Part shown: positions 61,876 to 64,000 of the stretch, in pieces
How the letters are laid out: each line of letters begins with the position of its first letter
How positions within the stretch are numbered: the first letter of the stretch is position 1
Assembly: GCA_023333565.1 (NCBI GenBank)
Contig: JAJKFH010001865.1
Coordinates: 6,200,001-6,264,000 of the forward strand
DNA length: 64,000 bases
DNA from: Puffinus mauretanicus
Taxonomy: Eukaryota > Chordata > Aves > Procellariiformes > Procellariidae
Direction of reading: 5' to 3'
The notes under the pieces: model-generated
What the model was told of the DNA's origin: nothing
The model's input: the letters and a program-made list of their open reading frames with translations, nothing else
The model's database searches: none
Translations under genes and position numbers: made by a program

Positions 61876-64000
61876 AACATGTCTTCTGTGTTAATTTTTG
61901 TTCAAAAAGAAAATTATACTTCCAAGGAAAACATTTCTTGTGTCTTTAGCACTATTATCGGAAGTGTCTTATTACACAAGGTTAAAATAACTGGCATTTT
62001 GCACTGCAGAGATAGATCAGATGAGTGAGAGTAGTTGTGGAAGAAGAGGAAAGTGAAAAAGGTGTCTCCTTATCTTGGTATTAAAACACAAAAAGTAATT
62101 GAAACTTTAATCATGTCATCTTTCAAAAAAAATACTGTGGGGGGAATCTTTAAGAGGTGCAAATTATTTTTTCTCATGATAGAGATTACATGATCTACTT
62201 GGGTGGACAGAAAAACAACACAGAATTTCACAAAACTTCGAAATATAGCTATAATCCGCAAACACCATTACATTTGTCTAGGGCATCATTTGCTCAAGAT
62301 AGTAACATTCACGTTACCCCTTTGCAGAAGAAATGGGAATGCTGGATAACATGGCCGTAAAGGAGATACACGGTCTATGGTGCCTGAAGGTAGATGTAGA
62401 GCTGGATCTAAGCTGTAGCCGGAATTAGCACACAGCACAGCCGAGTTCTCCGTGTGCAGCAAATAGGGGTGCCTCATTGCTGAGGTTCATTCAACAAATA
62501 GTCAGCAAGGACCCTTCCTAGTTAGAAGAAGAGGCCTGATCAAAAGTGGAGGCACAAACCAGGGCAGAAAAATCCTAATCATTCTGGGATAGCTATGAAA
62601 CCAGCTACTGAAAACAACAGCCTGCCTTTATGGCAACACAGTTTTAAATACTCAGATCCACCTTTGTACTGACTGTCCCGGCAAGAAAAGAATTCCTCTG
62701 GCAGAGCTAAACAAAATAATTTCTGTTCTTTCTTTAGTGATAACAATACATTACACTGTTATGGTGCTTTCTTCTGTCCATACAATGACTTGCAACATTA
62801 GCTAATTCAAAAGCTTGTCCATTGTCGCACAGCCAACTCCTACAGCAAGGTGGCTGGATTGCGTTGAAGGGATAATCTCTTAGCAGTGCTAGTTCTTGTA
62901 TCCCCAAGTATATCCTCACTGTATATTCAAAATATGCAATACAATCATGATATAAAATATTTATATATCCAGGCACACTATAGAAAATGTATATTATATA
63001 ATAGTTATCTATTTTATTATCGCTATACTTCACCCCTGGCCCAGTGACAAATACATGCCTTTACACGTACCCATTCTTCTTAATCCACAAATTCAGAATA
63101 GACAAGTTTTTACCAGACATGCTCCTTACCTTGCAAACATATATATTTCATACAAAGAGGCACTGTGATATTTGTGATAAACACTGTGTGCAACTGCTAA
63201 CCATCCTGCGCTGCACGTGTGTGCAAACAACATTTTCATCAAATATCTGTTTGCACAAATGAAGCCCTGTGGAAAGGGTTCATGCACTCAAGTCAGTCAT
63301 TCTATTCAAAGCCAGAGTTTTTCCATGTTGAACAATAACGTTTCAACACATCTAGGACCCACATACGTCTACACTTCATCAGCAAGCAACAGAAGTAGAG
63401 AAAAAGATCTCTGGATTATCAAGGAATAATTATTTGAAATGAATTGAAATAATTTTAAATTTGGAAAAGACAAGCATTTACAAAAATCTGCAAATATTTG
63501 AAAATACATGGTGTTGGCAGAAGATTGCTTTATGTATTTCAGTTGCTTGTTTTATTCAGTGAAGCATTCTGGCCAATTAAAGAAAGGCTAAGAAATCTCA
63601 CCCATCTCATAAACAACCACAGATAATAAAAAGCTTCAAAGCAAATCTCTTATTTCTTATGCATCATTCTCACATGCAGGTCCAGTTGCAGACAGTGGAA
63701 TGCAATTCTACAGCTTTTTTTGCTGTCTTCCGTGGCATTTATTGTTAATAAAGTTGGAAAGGGATACTTGCATTTTAGTTATGACATTTTAGAATTTCAA
63801 TAAAGCATTTGCTAGGCACGTTTAATCATGAAGTCATTGTAAACTTGCAAGTTGTTAGCTGAGAATTAAACACACGAGAAGTGTTTCCTTATGCAATTGG
63901 ACAAGTTTCCTTTCTTAAAATTTTTTAATGTATTTTCTCAGTTCTCATGTTGAAATTAGGCATACCAGCTTTTACCCTTGTTATCTCGAGGCCTATAGCA
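61876..64000. other. Non-coding DNA, no gene recognised
   Basis: Short chance frames only. The sequence is AT-rich, with a TATA-rich stretch at about 62955-63005. No repeat family, exon or RNA gene was recognised. Confidence 0.55.

Noticed and set aside
1..64000. CRISPR arrays, operons, phage genes or other prokaryotic systems
   Set aside because: No regularly spaced repeats, no long adjacent frames and no ribosome-binding-site pattern. The transposons present are vertebrate types.

Overview
The window looks like vertebrate nuclear DNA, most likely from a bird. It is AT-leaning and has no operons, no ribosome-binding-site pattern and no long non-repeat open reading frame. Its only clear coding-like content is transposable elements. 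The largest is a CR1 non-LTR retrotransposon ending in the ATTCTATG-type 8-bp repeats typical of avian CR1. There are also old MIR/L2-like and CR1 fragments and a small betaretrovirus-like (ERVK) endogenous retrovirus remnant. I find no host protein-coding exon, tRNA, rRNA or CRISPR that I can support. The window is best read as intergenic or deep intronic DNA.

Layout. 1-47.7 kb is non-coding DNA with simple repeats, a pyrimidine-rich stretch (about 7.9-9.05 kb), scattered ancient interspersed repeats (about 16.65, 28.4, 28.64, 33.35, 38.7 and 44.6 kb), several perfect palindromes and a GC-rich patch (about 40.97-41.44 kb). 47.75-48.33 kb holds an internally deleted retroviral remnant on the minus strand. 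It has a tRNA-Lys-type primer binding site, a leader with a splice-donor consensus, the first 31 codons of gag, then a jump to a polypurine tract and a 229-bp 3' LTR. The sequence upstream of its primer binding site does not match the 3' LTR. About 49.6-52.74 kb is a nearly complete but dead CR1 on the plus strand: the end of ORF1, endonuclease, reverse transcriptase, 3' UTR and 8-bp terminal repeats, broken by at least five stops and four frame changes. 52.74-64 kb is again non-coding, with a stretch near 60.7-61.9 kb that reads like candidate conserved non-coding DNA.

Nothing here works as a gene pathway. The biology is retroelement history, and the most unusual object is the small retroviral remnant with mismatched ends. 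All family assignments were made by eye from motifs and remembered consensus features; no search was run.
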